A stretch of DNA of 64,000 bases, from NCBI RefSeq assembly GCF_004684095.1, contig NZ_SRII01000007.1:310001-374000 (forward strand), given 5' to 3'. The stretch's first letter is position 1. Each line of letters starts with the position of its first letter. The notes beneath the pieces were generated by a model. That model saw only the letters and a program-made list of their open reading frames with translations. It did not search any database and had not been told where the DNA came from. The position numbers were made by a program, and so were the translations under genes. The stretch comes from Hymenobacter sp. UV11 (GTDB taxonomy: Bacteria; Bacteroidota; Bacteroidia; Cytophagales; Hymenobacteraceae). Shown in pieces: positions 8,469 to 17,218 of the stretch.

Positions 8469-9785
8469 TTAGGTAGTTAGCTCTACCAGGAAGTATTCTT
8501 TCTTGCCCTTTTTCACTACCAGGTAGCGGTCGAGCAGCAGCGGCATCTCGGCCACCGGGGCATCGGCAGACGTTGCTTTCTGACCATTGATGCTCAGACC
8601 GTTGGCCTGCACCAGCTTGCGCACCTCACCGCGCGAGGGCAGAATTTGCTTGTCGGTGGCCTCGCTCAGCAGCACGGCGAGGGGTAGGGCCTGGGCTTCG
8701 GCGCGGGGCACGCGCAGGTGCGGCACGCCGGCAAACACATCGAGCAGCGTGGCCTCGTCCAGCGCCGACAGGTCGCCTTTGCCAAACAGCACCTCGGAGG
8801 CCGCCACGGCCGCCTCGTAGGCGGCCTCGGAGTGCACCCGGATGGTTACGTCCTTGGCCAGCGCCTTTTGCAGCGTTTTGAGGCCGGGATTCTGGGCGTG
8901 CTCAGCTTCGAGCGCATTGATTTCAGCTTCACTTAGCAGTGTAAACACGCGGATGAGGCGCGGGGCGTCGGCGTCTTCGGCGCGCAGGAAGAACTGGTAG
9001 AACTGGTAGGGCGAGGTCAGGGCCGGGTCAAGCCACACGGTGCCGGTTTCGCTTTTGCCGTATTTAGTGCCGTCGGCCTTGGTGATTAGCTGGCCGGTGA
9101 GGGCGTAGGCCTTGCCCTGGCCGTCGGTGAGGCGGCGAATGAGCTCAGTGCCGGTGGTGATATTGCCCCACTGGTCGCTGGCGCCCATTTGCAGGGTGCA
9201 GCCGAGGTTTTTGTAGAGGTGAAAAAAGTCGTAGCCTTGCAGCAGCTGGTAGCTGAACTCGGTGTAGCTGATGCCCTCGCTACCCCCCGCGCCGGCGCTG
9301 TCGTCGCTGCCGCCGATGCGGCGCTTCACCGAATCCTTGGCCATCATGTAGTTCACGGTGAGGTGCTTGCCTACCTCCCGTAGAAAGCCCAGGAAGCCGA
9401 AGTCCTTGAACCAGTCGTAGTTATTAACGAGTAGCGCACCGGTGGGCGAGTCGTTGAAATCCAGGAATTTTTCGAGCTGCGCCCGGATGCCCGCCTGGTT
9501 GGCGCGCAGGGTTGCTTCATCCAGCAGGTTGCGCTCGGCCGATTTGCCGCTGGGGTCGCCAATCATGCCGGTGGCGCCGCCCACCAGCGCCACCGGGCGG
9601 TGGCCGGCGCGCTGCAAGTGCACGAGCAGCATAATGGTGGCCAGGTTGCCGATGTGCAGCGAGGCCGCGGTGGGGTCGAAGCCGATGTAGCCCGACACGG
9701 GCGCAGCGCTGGCCAGGTGCTCGGCGGTGCCGGGCATAGCATCGTGGTACATGCCGCGCCAGCGGAGTTCGGAGAGAAGGTCCAA
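8469..9785 (-). CDS. tyrS: Tyrosyl-tRNA synthetase
   Basis: Class I aminoacyl-tRNA synthetase that charges tRNA-Tyr. The N-terminal block LLSELRWRGMYHDAMPGT, the HIGH-type HIGN in AASLHIGNLATIM, the tyrosine-binding YDWFKDFGF region, the KMSKS-type KYGKSETG and a C-terminal S4-like domain are all present. The start is ambiguous. Family members begin a few residues before the LLEELRWRG block, which fits the TTG at 9785 (438 residues). The nearest in-frame ATG, at 9833, lies inside a long hairpin repeat and would add 16 unconserved residues. The -7 box at 9977-9984 puts that whole hairpin in the leader mRNA. TTG is my preferred start, with ATG 9833 as the alternative. Confidence 0.95.
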   Translation of the reverse strand: MDLLSELRWRGMYHDAMPGTAEHLASAAPVSGYIGFDPTAASLHIGNLATIMLLVHLQRAGHRPVALVGGATGMIGDPSGKSAERNLLDEATLRANQAGIRAQLEKFLDFNDSPTGALLVNNYDWFKDFGFLGFLREVGKHLTVNYMMAKDSVKRRIGGSDDSAGAGGSEGISYTEFSYQLLQGYDFFHLYKNLGCTLQMGASDQWGNITTGTELIRRLTDGQGKAYALTGQLITKADGTKYGKSETGTVWLDPALTSPYQFYQFFLRAEDADAPRLIRVFTLLSEAEINALEAEHAQNPGLKTLQKALAKDVTIRVHSEAAYEAAVAASEVLFGKGDLSALDEATLLDVFAGVPHLRVPRAEAQALPLAVLLSEATDKQILPSRGEVRKLVQANGLSINGQKATSADAPVAEMPLLLDRYLVVKKGKKEYFLVELTT

Positions 9786-9826
9786 GAGAAAAAGGGGATT
9801 CGAGTAAGTGAGTAATATTTTTGGTT

Positions 9827-9943
9827 CTGTCATGCTCATCTGGCGTCCGCTTGCCGAAGCAGCTTGCTCGCATCGTTGCAACGACGTTGAGCGCTACTAC
9901 ACACGAGATGCTTCGGCAAGCGGACGCCAGATGAGCATGACAG
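9827..9943. repeat. Hairpin repeat with 35-bp perfect arms
   Basis: The arms 9827-9861 and 9909-9943 are perfect reverse complements, separated by 47 bp that contain the palindrome TCGTTGCAACGA (about 9873-9884). The element lies between the tyrS promoter and the tyrS coding region, and one arm carries the ATG at 9833. Confidence 0.95.
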
Positions 9944-9976
9944 TCGGTAGTAAATCAGTTATCTGAAAACGAAGGG

Positions 9977-9984
9977 CAAAGGTA
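9977..9984 (-). promoter_or_regulatory. -7 promoter box of tyrS
   Basis: CAAAGGTA on the plus strand is TACCTTTG on the minus strand, an exact Bacteroidota -7 box. It is the mirror image of the holA box at 9997-10004, 12 bp away. Confidence 0.6.
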
Positions 9985-9996
9985 AAGCGGCTGTTT

Positions 9997-10004
9997 TACC
10001 TTTG
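9997..10004 (+). promoter_or_regulatory. -7 promoter box of holA
   Basis: TACCTTTG is an exact TAnnTTTG match 47 bp before the holA start. With the box at 9977 it forms an inverted repeat, GCAAAGGTAAA...TTTACCTTTGC, so the two divergent promoters overlap. Confidence 0.6.
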
Positions 10005-10051
10005 CTGAGCTTGCCAAGCGGCTAGTTTTTCGCTTTTCTACTACTTTCTCC

Positions 10052-11104
10052 TTGATACTCGATTCGGACGCTATCCTTAAGCAAGTGCAGCAGCGGCAGT
10101 TTCAGCCGGTGTATTTTTTGCAGGGCGAGGAGCCGTATTTCATTGATACCGTGGCCGACGCACTCGAAAGCGCGGTGCTGCCCGAGAGTGAGCGCAGCTT
10201 CAACCAAACGGTGCTCTATGGCAAAGACACCGACGCCTCGGGCATTCTGGGCCAGGCCAAGCGCTTCCCGATGATGAGCGACTACTCGGTCGTCATCGTG
10301 AAAGAAGCGCAGGCCGTGGCCGATTTGGAAACCGAAAAAGTCTGGCCTTTTCTCGAAGCCTACCTCAAAAACCCGCTCACCAGCACCGTGCTCGTGCTCT
10401 GCTACAAGCACAAAACCCTCGACTCGCGCAAGAAGCTGGGCAAGCTGCTGGCCACCGCGCCCGGCGTGGCCCTGATGACGAGCAAAAAGCTCTACGACAA
10501 CCAAGTGCCGCAGTGGCTGGGCGGCTACGTGCGCAGCCGCAAGCAGCAGATTACGCCCGGCGCCACGGCCCTGCTGGCCGAGTACATCGGCGCCGACCTG
10601 AGCCGGCTGGCCAACGAAGTAAACAAGCTGCTGCTCAACGTGAAAGCCGGCCAGGCCATTGACGAAGACCTGGTGCAGCGCATGGTGGGCATCAGCAAGG
10701 AGTATAATATTTTTGAGCTGCAGCGCGCCCTGGTGCAGCGCGATGTGCTGAAGGCCAACCGCATTCTCACGCATTTCGCCGCCAACCCCAAGGCCAACCC
10801 GCTGATTCCCAACCTCACGCTGCTCTTCAACTTCTTCACCCGCCTGCTCATGCTGCACCAGGCCGGCAATAACCCCTCGGACGTTGATATGCAGAAAATG
10901 GGCATCAACAAGTTTGCCCAGAAGGAGTATCAGCTGGCCCAGCGCCAGTTCAGCCCCGAGCGCACCATCGACCTCATTCACCTCATCCGGCGGGCCGACG
11001 CGCAGAGCAAGGGCATCGAGAGCGGCAGCATGGACGAGGGTGAAATTCTGCGCGAGCTGGTGTGGCTCATTTTGCATACCGTGCCGGTGTCGGCGGTGGG
11101 GTAG
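10052..11104 (+). CDS. holA: DNA polymerase III subunit delta
   Basis: Clamp-loader subunit that opens the beta sliding clamp, 350 residues, normal for HolA. The N-terminal FQPVYFLQGEEPYFIDTVADAL is the conserved family start. It is followed by the NQTVLYGKD, AKRFPMMSDYSVVIVKEAQ and LVLCYKHKTLD segments and the helical collar domain at the C-terminus. Translation starts at a TTG (10052), since no ATG or GTG is available upstream of the conserved block. The gene is divergent from tyrS and followed after 86 bp by the large nuclease-helicase gene on the same strand. A 351-codon antisense frame over nearly the same stretch is a high-GC artefact. Confidence 0.95.
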   Translation: MILDSDAILKQVQQRQFQPVYFLQGEEPYFIDTVADALESAVLPESERSFNQTVLYGKDTDASGILGQAKRFPMMSDYSVVIVKEAQAVADLETEKVWPFLEAYLKNPLTSTVLVLCYKHKTLDSRKKLGKLLATAPGVALMTSKKLYDNQVPQWLGGYVRSRKQQITPGATALLAEYIGADLSRLANEVNKLLLNVKAGQAIDEDLVQRMVGISKEYNIFELQRALVQRDVLKANRILTHFAANPKANPLIPNLTLLFNFFTRLLMLHQAGNNPSDVDMQKMGINKFAQKEYQLAQRQFSPERTIDLIHLIRRADAQSKGIESGSMDEGEILRELVWLILHTVPVSAVG

Positions 11105-11190
11105 GGGCCGCTGGTGGCTCGGCTATTATTCGGCCATAGCTATTTTTACGGTCTGGGCTTACCTTTAAGGGTAGTTTCTGCCCCGCTGTT

Positions 11191-14100
11191 TTGTCTGATT
11201 CGCCCCACGCCCGCCTCGCCGCTTTAGCCGACCCCACCGCCGCGCCCGCCGACCAGCTGCCGCGCCTGCGCAAGCTGCTTGAAAGCCTGCTGCGGGCCGA
11301 TTACAAGCGCCGCAAGGCGCCGTTTGGCAACCTGTTTCAGGCGATAGGTGGTGCCTGCTACGCCCTGGAGCTGGACCCCGGCCTGCGCGCGCGCCTGCAA
11401 GACCTGCGCGTGGCCGCCAACCTGGTGCTGCACGAAAGCTACCCCGGCACCGCCGCCGAGGTTGCCGCCGGCTTTGCGGCCGTGGCCGAATTGCTCGCCG
11501 CCCTCACCGGCGAGGCCTACACCGGCCCTACCCCCCCCACCGCGCTCGATGCGGTGCGGCCCGCCGGCCCTACCCCCCCCGCCCGGCCTGATGTCCCCGA
11601 AGCCGCCGACCCGCGCGCCGTGTGGCGGGTGCAGGTAGTGCACGCCGACCTGGCCAGCGGCGCGATTACCGTCGAAATGAGTACGCCCGCCGACGGCCGC
11701 CCGGCTGGCCCATTCCAATTGGTGCTGCCCGAAGCCTACGAGAACCTGCTGCTGCCCGCCGCCGCGCTGCACCCGGCGCTCAACCTCATCGGCCCGGTGC
11801 TGCTGCCCGATGGCCGCGTGCGCCCGCGCCGCGTGGTGCTGGAGCCCGATTACCTCATCAGCGTAACCACCCTGGCCGAATGTGCGCAGCGCGACGGCAC
11901 CTTCGGCGAGCTGGCCTTGCTGAAGTCGTTTTTGCCCGATGAAACCTCGCGCTCGCTGGTAGTGGGCAACCTGGTCAACCGCCTGCTCGACGAGGAGGTG
12001 AGCCACGCGGCCAGTCAAGTATCAGTTAACAAGTATCAATTGTCAACTGGCGAGGAAGCTAGGAATGAGAACGAGCTAACTGCTGAACCAGACGCCGCAA
12101 CCCAAGCACCAAGTACTGATTTCGACCTGGAGTACTTTTTGACCAAAAAGCTTTTTCGGGCCGAGCCTCTCACGTTGAGCACGTTGCCCGAGTTTCAGAC
12201 CCGTACCGGCGTGCCTGAGCTGCTGAACGACCTGCGCCGGCATCACCGCACGCTGCGGCAGGCGCAGCGGCAGGGCTTCGCGGCCAGCTCGCGCAGCGGC
12301 TACCAGCAGCAGCCCCTGCGCCTGACCGACTGCTTCCTCGAACCCACTTTTCTGTCGGCTACCTACGGCCTGCAAGGTCGCCTCGACCTGCTGCACGAAA
12401 GCCCCACCGGCTACGACCTGGTGGAGCTCAAAAGCTCGGTGAAAGTGCCCGTGGCCGAGCCCTGGACCAACCACGCCGCCCAGGCCCAGCTCTACCGTTT
12501 ACTGTTGGAATCAGTATTTGGGGCCGATGGCGAAACCGCCGGCCGGGGCCGCACCAGTATCCTCTACTCCAACGCCGCCGAGGACCAGCCGGCCGTGCGC
12601 CCGGTGCTGCAAAACCTGGCCCTCGTGGACCAGTTGCTGGCCGCCCGCAACCAATTAGTAGGGCTCGAATTACAATTGGCCCGCGCCACCGGCCCCGGCC
12701 AGACGGCCGCCCTGCTGGCCTCCGTGCTGCGCCCCAACCTGGCCGCCGTGCCGCCCTTCAACCGCGAAAAGGCCGAAAAAACGGCCAACGTCTGGAGCAG
12801 CGCCGACCGCACCGAGCGCGCCTACTGCCTGGAGCTGACCCGCTTCGCGGCGCGCGAAATGCGCCTGGCCCTGCTCGGCGACGAGGGCCGCCCCGGCGAC
12901 GCTGGCGGCCAGGCCGGGTTGTGGCTGTTGCCCCAGGCCCGCAAGCACCAGAATTTCAGCTTGCTCGATGAGCTCGAATTAATCGAAGACCACAGCAACG
13001 CCCCCGACGATGCCCGCGACGGCCTGGGCCCGCACCTCATCTTCCAGCGCCCGGCGGGGGGTAGGGAGGTGAATTTCCGGGCCGGCGACACGCTCATTCT
13101 TTACCCCCGAAGAAAGGCGGAAGCTGAGGCCCACGCGCCCATGCAGCCCGCCACCCATTCGCTCAGTGTGCTTGATGCCCAGGTGGTTAAAGTGACCCTG
13201 GCCGAGGACCTCGGCGCCGATGGCCGCGTGGTGCTGGCCGTGCGCAACCGCCGCCTGGCGCCGCGCTACCTGCATGGCCACTCGCACTGGGCCATGGAGC
13301 CCGATACCTACGACACCTTCCGCCGCGAGTGGGCCGGCCTGACCAGCTTCCTGAGCCTGCCCCCGGCCCGCCGCCGCCAGCTGCTGGCCCGCACCGGCCC
13401 GCGCCCGCCCGAGGGCTGGGATGCTGCCCGTCCTACCCCTGCCACGGCGGCCGACGAGGTGGTGGCCCGCGCCCTGGCCGCGCCCGACTGGTTTGTGCTC
13501 TGCGGTCCGCCCGGCACCGGCAAAACCCGCTCGGTGCTGCGCGAGCTGGCTATTCGGCTCGTGGCCGACGATAAAAATACGCTGCTGGCCGCCTACACCA
13601 ACCGCGCGGTGGACGAAATCTGCGAGCAATTGATTGACGCCGGCTTGCCGTTTATCCGCATCGGCTCGCGGCTGGGTACCTCGCCCGCCTACCGGCCGTA
13701 TTTGCTGGATAACATGATTCGCGACCTGCCCACCCGCCAGATGGTGCGGGCGCGCCTCACCAGCACGCCGCTCTACGTGGGCACCATTAGCAGCTTGCTG
13801 GGGCGGCCCGAGCTGTTTCAGCTCAAGAATTTTGACGTGGCCGTGGTGGACGAGGCCAGCCAGGTGCTCGAAGGCCCCATGTTGGCTTTATTAGCGAAAG
13901 CCAAGAAATTTATCCTCATCGGCGACCACCGCCAGCTGCCCGCCGTGGTGACCCAGGAAACCGAAACCAGCGCCGTGGCCCCCGCCGTGGCTGAGCTATT
14001 GCGTGAGCAATTGGGCCTCACCAACCTGCGCAACTCGTATTTCGAGCGCCTGTTTCGGCGGGCCGAGGCGCAGTGGCCCTACGCCCACGGCACGCTGGCC

Positions 14101-14763
14101 AACCAGTACCGCGCCCACGCCGAGCTGGCCGCGCTCGTCAACGACGACTTCTATGGCGGCCAATTGCGCAGCCCGAGTCCCTGGCAGCACGCCAGCCTCA
14201 ACCCCAGCGCCTGGGCCGCGCCCGCCAACCCGGCCGATGCCTTCGGCGCGGCGCTGCGCCGCCAGCGGCTCGTGTTCGTGCCCACCCGCCGCCAGCCCGA
14301 CGACTTTTCGCAAAAAGAATCGAGCCAGGAAGCCGAGCTGGCCGCCCGTGCCGCCCTGCAAGTAGTTCAGGGCTATGGCCCGGCCTTCGACCCCGACGCC
14401 ACCCTGGGCATTATTGCCAGCTACCGCAACCAGGCGGCCCGCATCCGGGCTAGGTTATCCCAGCTGGCCCAGGAGTATGATTTGCCGCAACTGGCCCAGG
14501 TCAGCGTCGATACCGTGGAGCGCTACCAGGGCTCGCAGCGCGAGGTGATAATTGTGAGTTTCTGCTGTCACCACGAGCACCAGTTGGAAAATATGGTTTC
14601 GCCCGACGAAACTGGCCAGGTGGACCGCAAGCTCAACGTGGCCGTGACGCGGGCGCGGCAGCAGCTGGTGCTGCTTGGCAATGAGCTGGTGCTGAGCCGC
14701 GCCCCGCACCACGCGGCGCTGCTGGAGCGCGTGCGCGCGGGTGGCGGCTGGGTGGGGGGGTAG
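11191..14763 (+). CDS. Dna2-like nuclease-helicase fusion protein
   Basis: Large protein of 1190 residues. Residues about 1-95 form a helical, DUF4145-like segment. About 355-440 carry a PD-(D/E)XK nuclease of the Cas4/Dna2 type, with the acidic site GLQGRLDLL and the catalytic YDLVELKSS near residue 411. From about 740 there is an SF1 helicase of the UPF1/DNA2 group: Walker A CGPPGTGKT (771-779), AYTNRAVDEIC, Walker B VVDEASQ (about 886-892), GDHRQLPAVV, VDTVERYQGSQREVIIVS and LNVAVTRARQQ. It probably processes DNA ends or flaps. Start is the TTG at 11191, after holA. A short AT-rich repeat-like stretch (about 12000-12120) encodes the linker before the nuclease. A repair or defence role is possible, but no partner genes support defence. 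Confidence 0.85.
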   Translation: MSDSPHARLAALADPTAAPADQLPRLRKLLESLLRADYKRRKAPFGNLFQAIGGACYALELDPGLRARLQDLRVAANLVLHESYPGTAAEVAAGFAAVAELLAALTGEAYTGPTPPTALDAVRPAGPTPPARPDVPEAADPRAVWRVQVVHADLASGAITVEMSTPADGRPAGPFQLVLPEAYENLLLPAAALHPALNLIGPVLLPDGRVRPRRVVLEPDYLISVTTLAECAQRDGTFGELALLKSFLPDETSRSLVVGNLVNRLLDEEVSHAASQVSVNKYQLSTGEEARNENELTAEPDAATQAPSTDFDLEYFLTKKLFRAEPLTLSTLPEFQTRTGVPELLNDLRRHHRTLRQAQRQGFAASSRSGYQQQPLRLTDCFLEPTFLSATYGLQGRLDLLHESPTGYDLVELKSSVKVPVAEPWTNHAAQAQLYRLLLESVFGADGETAGRGRTSILYSNAAEDQPAVRPVLQNLALVDQLLAARNQLVGLELQLARATGPGQTAALLASVLRPNLAAVPPFNREKAEKTANVWSSADRTERAYCLELTRFAAREMRLALLGDEGRPGDAGGQAGLWLLPQARKHQNFSLLDELELIEDHSNAPDDARDGLGPHLIFQRPAGGREVNFRAGDTLILYPRRKAEAEAHAPMQPATHSLSVLDAQVVKVTLAEDLGADGRVVLAVRNRRLAPRYLHGHSHWAMEPDTYDTFRREWAGLTSFLSLPPARRRQLLARTGPRPPEGWDAARPTPATAADEVVARALAAPDWFVLCGPPGTGKTRSVLRELAIRLVADDKNTLLAAYTNRAVDEICEQLIDAGLPFIRIGSRLGTSPAYRPYLLDNMIRDLPTRQMVRARLTSTPLYVGTISSLLGRPELFQLKNFDVAVVDEASQVLEGPMLALLAKAKKFILIGDHRQLPAVVTQETETSAVAPAVAELLREQLGLTNLRNSYFERLFRRAEAQWPYAHGTLANQYRAHAELAALVNDDFYGGQLRSPSPWQHASLNPSAWAAPANPADAFGAALRRQRLVFVPTRRQPDDFSQKESSQEAELAARAALQVVQGYGPAFDPDATLGIIASYRNQAARIRARLSQLAQEYDLPQLAQVSVDTVERYQGSQREVIIVSFCCHHEHQLENMVSPDETGQVDRKLNVAVTRARQQLVLLGNELVLSRAPHHAALLERVRAGGGWVGG

Positions 14764-14777
14764 GCCGCAGAAGAAGC

Positions 14778-15899
14778 TTACCCGGCCTGAGTTCCCGTGG
14801 CTACCAGCCGGCCCCGGCCCACGTAGGCGTGGTAGCGGGTGAGCAGGTAAGCGTGGGCTTTTTTCTCGACCAGCTCGTGCAGCAGCACCGCCCCCAGCAG
14901 GTTGGCCAGCAGCGCGACCGGGGCCACCCACCAGTCGGTGTGGCGCAGGCGGCCCGATTGCCAAAGCGGGTCGAGCAAAAATACCAGGGGTAGCTGCGCA
15001 ATGTAGAAACTGTAGCTAATGTGCCCCAGGTACTGCATGGGCCGGCTGCTTAGCCACGCAAAAGCCCGGCTCTGCTGGGGCTGGGCCAGTACTACCAGCA
15101 GTACTACCACCGTGGGCACCACCAGCCAATGGTGCGTGAGGCGGCCTTCTGTGAGCGGCCCCGCCCAGGCCAGGTAGCCCGCCGTGAGCAGCAGCAGCGC
15201 CACCGCGGCCCTGGCCGGCACCCGCCAGCCTTGGCGCATCACCAGCAGCGCGCCAACCATACCGGCCACAAATTCGGGGAGGCGGCTGGGCGGAAATGCA
15301 AACACCAGCTCGTAGCGAAACAAGCCGGGGCGCAGCCATTGCCCTAGCCCCAGCCCGGTGCTCAGCAGCGCCAGCCCCACCAGCAGCCCTACTAACAAGC
15401 CGCGTTGTTGCAGGCGCAGCAGCAAGGGCAGCAGCAGCGGGAAGAGGAGGTAGAAGAAAAACTCATTTGCCACCGACCACGCCCCCATGTCATACCACTG
15501 CATGGATACCCGCGGAATGTACGTTTGCAGAAATGTGGCGCTGAGCCCCACCAGCAGCAGCGAGGGCCGCGTGCCCTGCCATTGGCTGATGAGTAGGCAA
15601 CTCACCAAGCCCACAAAAAAAACCGGGTAAATGCGCGCCAGTCGCTTATAAAGAAACCCCATATAATAGCGCCAGCTCGGTAAATCGGCGGTTGGGTAGT
15701 CTCGCAAGTGGCTGTAGGTGAGTACAAAGCCGCTCAGCACAAAGAAGACGCACACGCCCAGCCGGCCTTCCTGGATGAGCGCCTCCACGCGGCTCGGCAG
15801 GTACGTGAGCGGGGTGCGGTGCGGCATGTCAAAATGAAACACAAACACGTAGAACGCGGCCAGAAACCGCAGGCCGGTCAGCCCTTTGAGTTCTCTCAT
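14778..15899 (-). CDS. Acyltransferase family 3 membrane protein
   Basis: Integral membrane acyltransferase of the OafA/YrhL group (Acyl_transf_3), 373 residues with about ten hydrophobic segments. The family start is clear: ELKGLTGLRFLAAFYVFVFHF, with the conserved histidine of the first transmembrane segment, followed by GRLGVCVFFVLSGFVLTYSHL and FLYKRLARIYPVFF. WSVANEFFFYLLFPLLLPLL and YLGHISYSFYIAQLPLVF are later family landmarks. Such enzymes transfer acetyl or other acyl groups to surface polysaccharides, lipids or glycosides. The substrate cannot be told. It converges on the nuclease-helicase gene, and no polysaccharide synthesis genes adjoin it. Confidence 0.92.
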   Translation of the reverse strand: MRELKGLTGLRFLAAFYVFVFHFDMPHRTPLTYLPSRVEALIQEGRLGVCVFFVLSGFVLTYSHLRDYPTADLPSWRYYMGFLYKRLARIYPVFFVGLVSCLLISQWQGTRPSLLLVGLSATFLQTYIPRVSMQWYDMGAWSVANEFFFYLLFPLLLPLLLRLQQRGLLVGLLVGLALLSTGLGLGQWLRPGLFRYELVFAFPPSRLPEFVAGMVGALLVMRQGWRVPARAAVALLLLTAGYLAWAGPLTEGRLTHHWLVVPTVVVLLVVLAQPQQSRAFAWLSSRPMQYLGHISYSFYIAQLPLVFLLDPLWQSGRLRHTDWWVAPVALLANLLGAVLLHELVEKKAHAYLLTRYHAYVGRGRLVATGTQAG

Positions 15900-16241
15900 G
15901 GGGGTAGAAGACGAAAAATAGCCGCCGCTAAGCTGGACAGCACAGTCTTATTTAAAGATTAAATAGCAGGAAATGCAGTTGCAAATTACGGCCAAGATGA
16001 GCTTAGCCAGCCAACCTGGGACCCACATCAAGCACCTGCAGCGGTTCCGGAACCAGTGTCAGCGGCGGGCTGCCGGCTTTTGGGCCGGCTGTCCGCTCAT
16101 CGTTGAACGGACGGCGCGCACCGTAAGCGAACAGCCGGCCCAAAAGCCGGCAGCCCGCCGCTGATAACACATGCACTTACCCCGAAACTGCTCTAACCAA
16201 CACGTGTTTAGCGCAACTGCACTTTGTGACTACTACTAATC
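15900..16241. other. Non-coding spacer with a hairpin repeat
   Basis: A 342-bp gap between two minus-strand genes. It contains the long hairpin repeat at 16059-16164 and a GGGGGTAG octamer at 15901. No reading frame or RNA gene was recognised in the rest. Confidence 0.6.
16059..16164. repeat. Hairpin repeat with 34-bp perfect arms
   Basis: Arms 16059-16092 and 16131-16164 are perfect reverse complements. The 38-bp loop contains TCGTTGAACGG (about 16100-16110). The arms are unrelated in sequence to those of the repeat at 9827, but the loop core is shared. Confidence 0.95.
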
Positions 16242-17171
16242 CTACTCAATTACCATATTGCACACATTGGTCGCCGCCCGCCCGTCGGCGCTGCGGTAGC
16301 TCCAGAACAGGCCTTCGGTGCTGTGGGGCATGGCCATATTGCCCTGCGCATCGAGGGCGATAACGCCGCCCAGGCCGCCCGCCGGGGCCACTTTCTGGTG
16401 AATAACCAACTCGGCCGCTGCCTGTACCGACAGGCCCCGGTACTCCATGAGTGCGGCAATGTCGTGGGCCACGGTGTAGCGAATGAAAAATTCACCGTGC
16501 CCGGTGCCCGACACGGCGCACACCGCGTTGGCGTAGGTGCCGGCCCCGATGAGGGGCGAGTCACCCACCCGGCCATACTTTTTATTCAGCATGCCGCCCG
16601 TGGAGGTGCCGGCCGCCAGGTGCCCGGCCTGGTCGAGGGCCACGGCGCCCACGGTACCGAATTTGGCCCCCGGCGCCTGGCCCCGCCGTAGCGCCTCAAA
16701 CTGCTGCCAGCGCTCCTCGGTGCGAAACCAGGGGGGTAGGGCCAGCTCGAGGCCGGTAGCGGCGGCAAACTCGTCGGCCCCGGCGCCCGTGAGCAGCACG
16801 TGGGGCGAGCGCTCCAGCACGGCCCGCGCCGCTGAAATGGGGTTTTTGACCGTGCGCACGCCGGCCACGGCCCCGGCGCGCAGGGTGGCCCCGTCCATCA
16901 GGGCGGCGTCCAGCTCATTTACCCCGGCGTGCGAAAATACCGCGCCCCGGCCGGCATTAAACAAGGGGCAGTCTTCGAGCAGGCGCAGGCTGGTTTCCAC
17001 GGCAGCGAGGCTGCTGCCGCCCTGGGCCAGCACCGCGTAGCCGGCCTCGGTAGCCTGCGTAAGGGCTTCGTTATAAGCAGCCTGCTGCAAAAAAGGCGTG
17101 CCAGCCGGATGCAAGCGGCCCGACCCGCCGTGCAGCAAAATGGTAACGGGAAAAGCTGCGGAAGAAGCCAT
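16242..17171 (-). CDS. Isoaspartyl peptidase / L-asparaginase (Ntn hydrolase)
   Basis: Plant-type asparaginase family, 309 residues from the ATG at 17171. These enzymes are made as precursors that cut themselves before a threonine, which becomes the N-terminal nucleophile. They hydrolyse isoaspartyl dipeptides and asparagine. The nucleophile is T173 in KFGTVGAVALD. ILLHGGSG at the N-terminus, NAGRGAVFSHAG, LAAGTSTGGMLNKKYGRVGDSPLIGAGTYA and GTGHGEFFIR are family landmarks. No signal peptide is seen, so it is probably cytoplasmic. It is the last gene of a likely operon with the serine hydrolase (47 bp upstream) and a small secreted protein. A role in recycling damaged peptides would fit. Confidence 0.93.
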   Translation of the reverse strand: MASSAAFPVTILLHGGSGRLHPAGTPFLQQAAYNEALTQATEAGYAVLAQGGSSLAAVETSLRLLEDCPLFNAGRGAVFSHAGVNELDAALMDGATLRAGAVAGVRTVKNPISAARAVLERSPHVLLTGAGADEFAAATGLELALPPWFRTEERWQQFEALRRGQAPGAKFGTVGAVALDQAGHLAAGTSTGGMLNKKYGRVGDSPLIGAGTYANAVCAVSGTGHGEFFIRYTVAHDIAALMEYRGLSVQAAAELVIHQKVAPAGGLGGVIALDAQGNMAMPHSTEGLFWSYRSADGRAATNVCNMVIE

Positions 17172-17218
17172 TAGCAACGCGAGAGGGGGTAGGGCGGGAA
17201 GAATATATTAGCCGAAAG

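Noticed and set aside
10022..11077. 351-codon minus-strand frame opposite holA
   Set aside because: It lacks recognisable domains and covers a clear HolA. Long antisense frames are common in GC-rich coding DNA.
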